From positions 534 through 7,336 of the forward strand of contig PLDZ01000157.1 of assembly GCA_003136295.1 (NCBI GenBank): DNA of 6,803 bases, in the 5' to 3' direction. Numbering within the stretch: position 1 is the stretch's first letter; each line of letters starts with the position of its first letter. The notes under the pieces are model-generated. The model was given only the letters and a program-made list of their open reading frames with translations. It was not told where the DNA came from and did not search any database. Of the stretch, positions 6,635 to 6,803 are shown piece after piece. This DNA is from Candidatus Dormiibacterota bacterium (GTDB lineage Bacteria > Chloroflexota > Dormibacteria > Aeolococcales > Aeolococcaceae). The position numbers were made by a program, and so were the translations under genes.

Positions 6635-6802
6635 TCACATGGAGTAGACGTCGATCTCAGTTGCCTTCACCACCGCGAAGACCTCACCTCCCTCGCCGAG
6701 CCGCAGCTCCGCAGCCGCCGCCGGCGTGACCTCCGCCACGAGGGGGAACGGTCCGTCGAGCCGGATGCGCCAGCGGTCACCTTCTGGATCGACTCCGGCG
6801 AC
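6635..6802 (-). CDS. ModC-like molybdate ABC transporter ATP-binding protein, C-terminal TOBE domain (5' end outside window)
   Basis: Reading leftward from 6802, a frame of 55 residues ends with TGA at 6637-6635. It includes WRIRLDGPFPLVAEVTPAAA (11-30), GEGGEVFAVVKATEIDVY (36-53) and ends in SM. This is the pattern of the TOBE/MOP beta domain at the C-terminus of ModC, including the typical V-K-A-T-E-x-x-V-Y ending; the domain binds molybdate or tungstate in some transporters. The ATPase motifs lie outside the window. The stop overlaps a possible GTG start of coxD and is 47 bases from the preferred ATG, so it is very likely co-transcribed with coxD and coxE. A separate molbindin-type protein or a tungstate or other ABC ATPase with a TOBE domain is possible but less likely. 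Confidence 0.75.
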   Translation of the reverse strand, partial: VAGVDPEGDRWRIRLDGPFPLVAEVTPAAAAELRLGEGGEVFAVVKATEIDVYSM

Positions 6803-6803
6803 C

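Noticed and set aside
5706..6647. A 313-codon plus-strand frame opposite coxD, nearly the same length
   Set aside because: The translation has no domain and shadow-type composition; coxD on the other strand has complete Walker and MoxR motifs.
1..6803. A defence system, mobile element, CRISPR array or RNA gene
   Set aside because: I found no transposase, integrase, repeat array or tRNA/rRNA-like segment. All sizeable open frames with domain signals fit molybdoenzyme maturation or amidohydrolase chemistry.

Overview
The window is a GC-rich bacterial segment, about two-thirds G+C by eye with strong G/C preference at third codon positions. It is packed with accessory genes for a CoxL/xanthine-dehydrogenase-type molybdenum hydroxylase. 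No gene pins the host down. The high GC, GTG/TTG starts, 4-base GTGA gene overlaps and separate (not fused) MoeA-like and MobA-like genes would suit an actinobacterium or a related GC-rich soil lineage, but this is inference.

Layout, left to right. Bases 3-338 (+) hold the C-terminal part of a MobA/MocA-like molybdenum-cofactor nucleotidyltransferase whose start lies before the window. Bases 390-1679 (+) hold a complete metal-dependent amidohydrolase of the prolidase/imidazolonepropionase-like type. Facing it, on the minus strand, are a MoeA-like molybdopterin-binding protein (1640-2695) and an XdhC/CoxF-family maturation factor (2692-3768); these two overlap by four bases and form an operon transcribed leftward. 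A 71-bp divergent gap separates xdhC from coxG (3840-4550, +), an SRPBCC protein with a C-terminal membrane anchor. Convergent with coxG is a second leftward operon: the C-terminus of a ModC-type molybdate ABC-transporter ATPase with its TOBE domain (6635-6802, partial), then coxD (MoxR-type AAA+ ATPase, 5694-6587), then coxE (VWA protein, 4486-5697).

Together the genes cover most of the route from molybdate to a working enzyme: uptake (ModC), cofactor handling (MoeA-like, MobA-like), cofactor maturation and insertion (XdhC/CoxF, CoxD, CoxE), and membrane/quinone coupling of the enzyme (CoxG). The catalytic small, medium and large subunits are not in this window, so the substrate (CO, a purine, an N-heterocycle or other) cannot be read here; they should be sought just outside either edge. 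The amidohydrolase is the one gene not explained by cofactor maturation and may act downstream of the hydroxylase.

Genes cover almost all of the window and no intergenic gap exceeds 75 bases. I saw no RNA genes, mobile elements, CRISPR arrays or convincing terminators. This is a recognisable family of gene cluster rather than a new system; the points of interest are its arrangement and the amidohydrolase.
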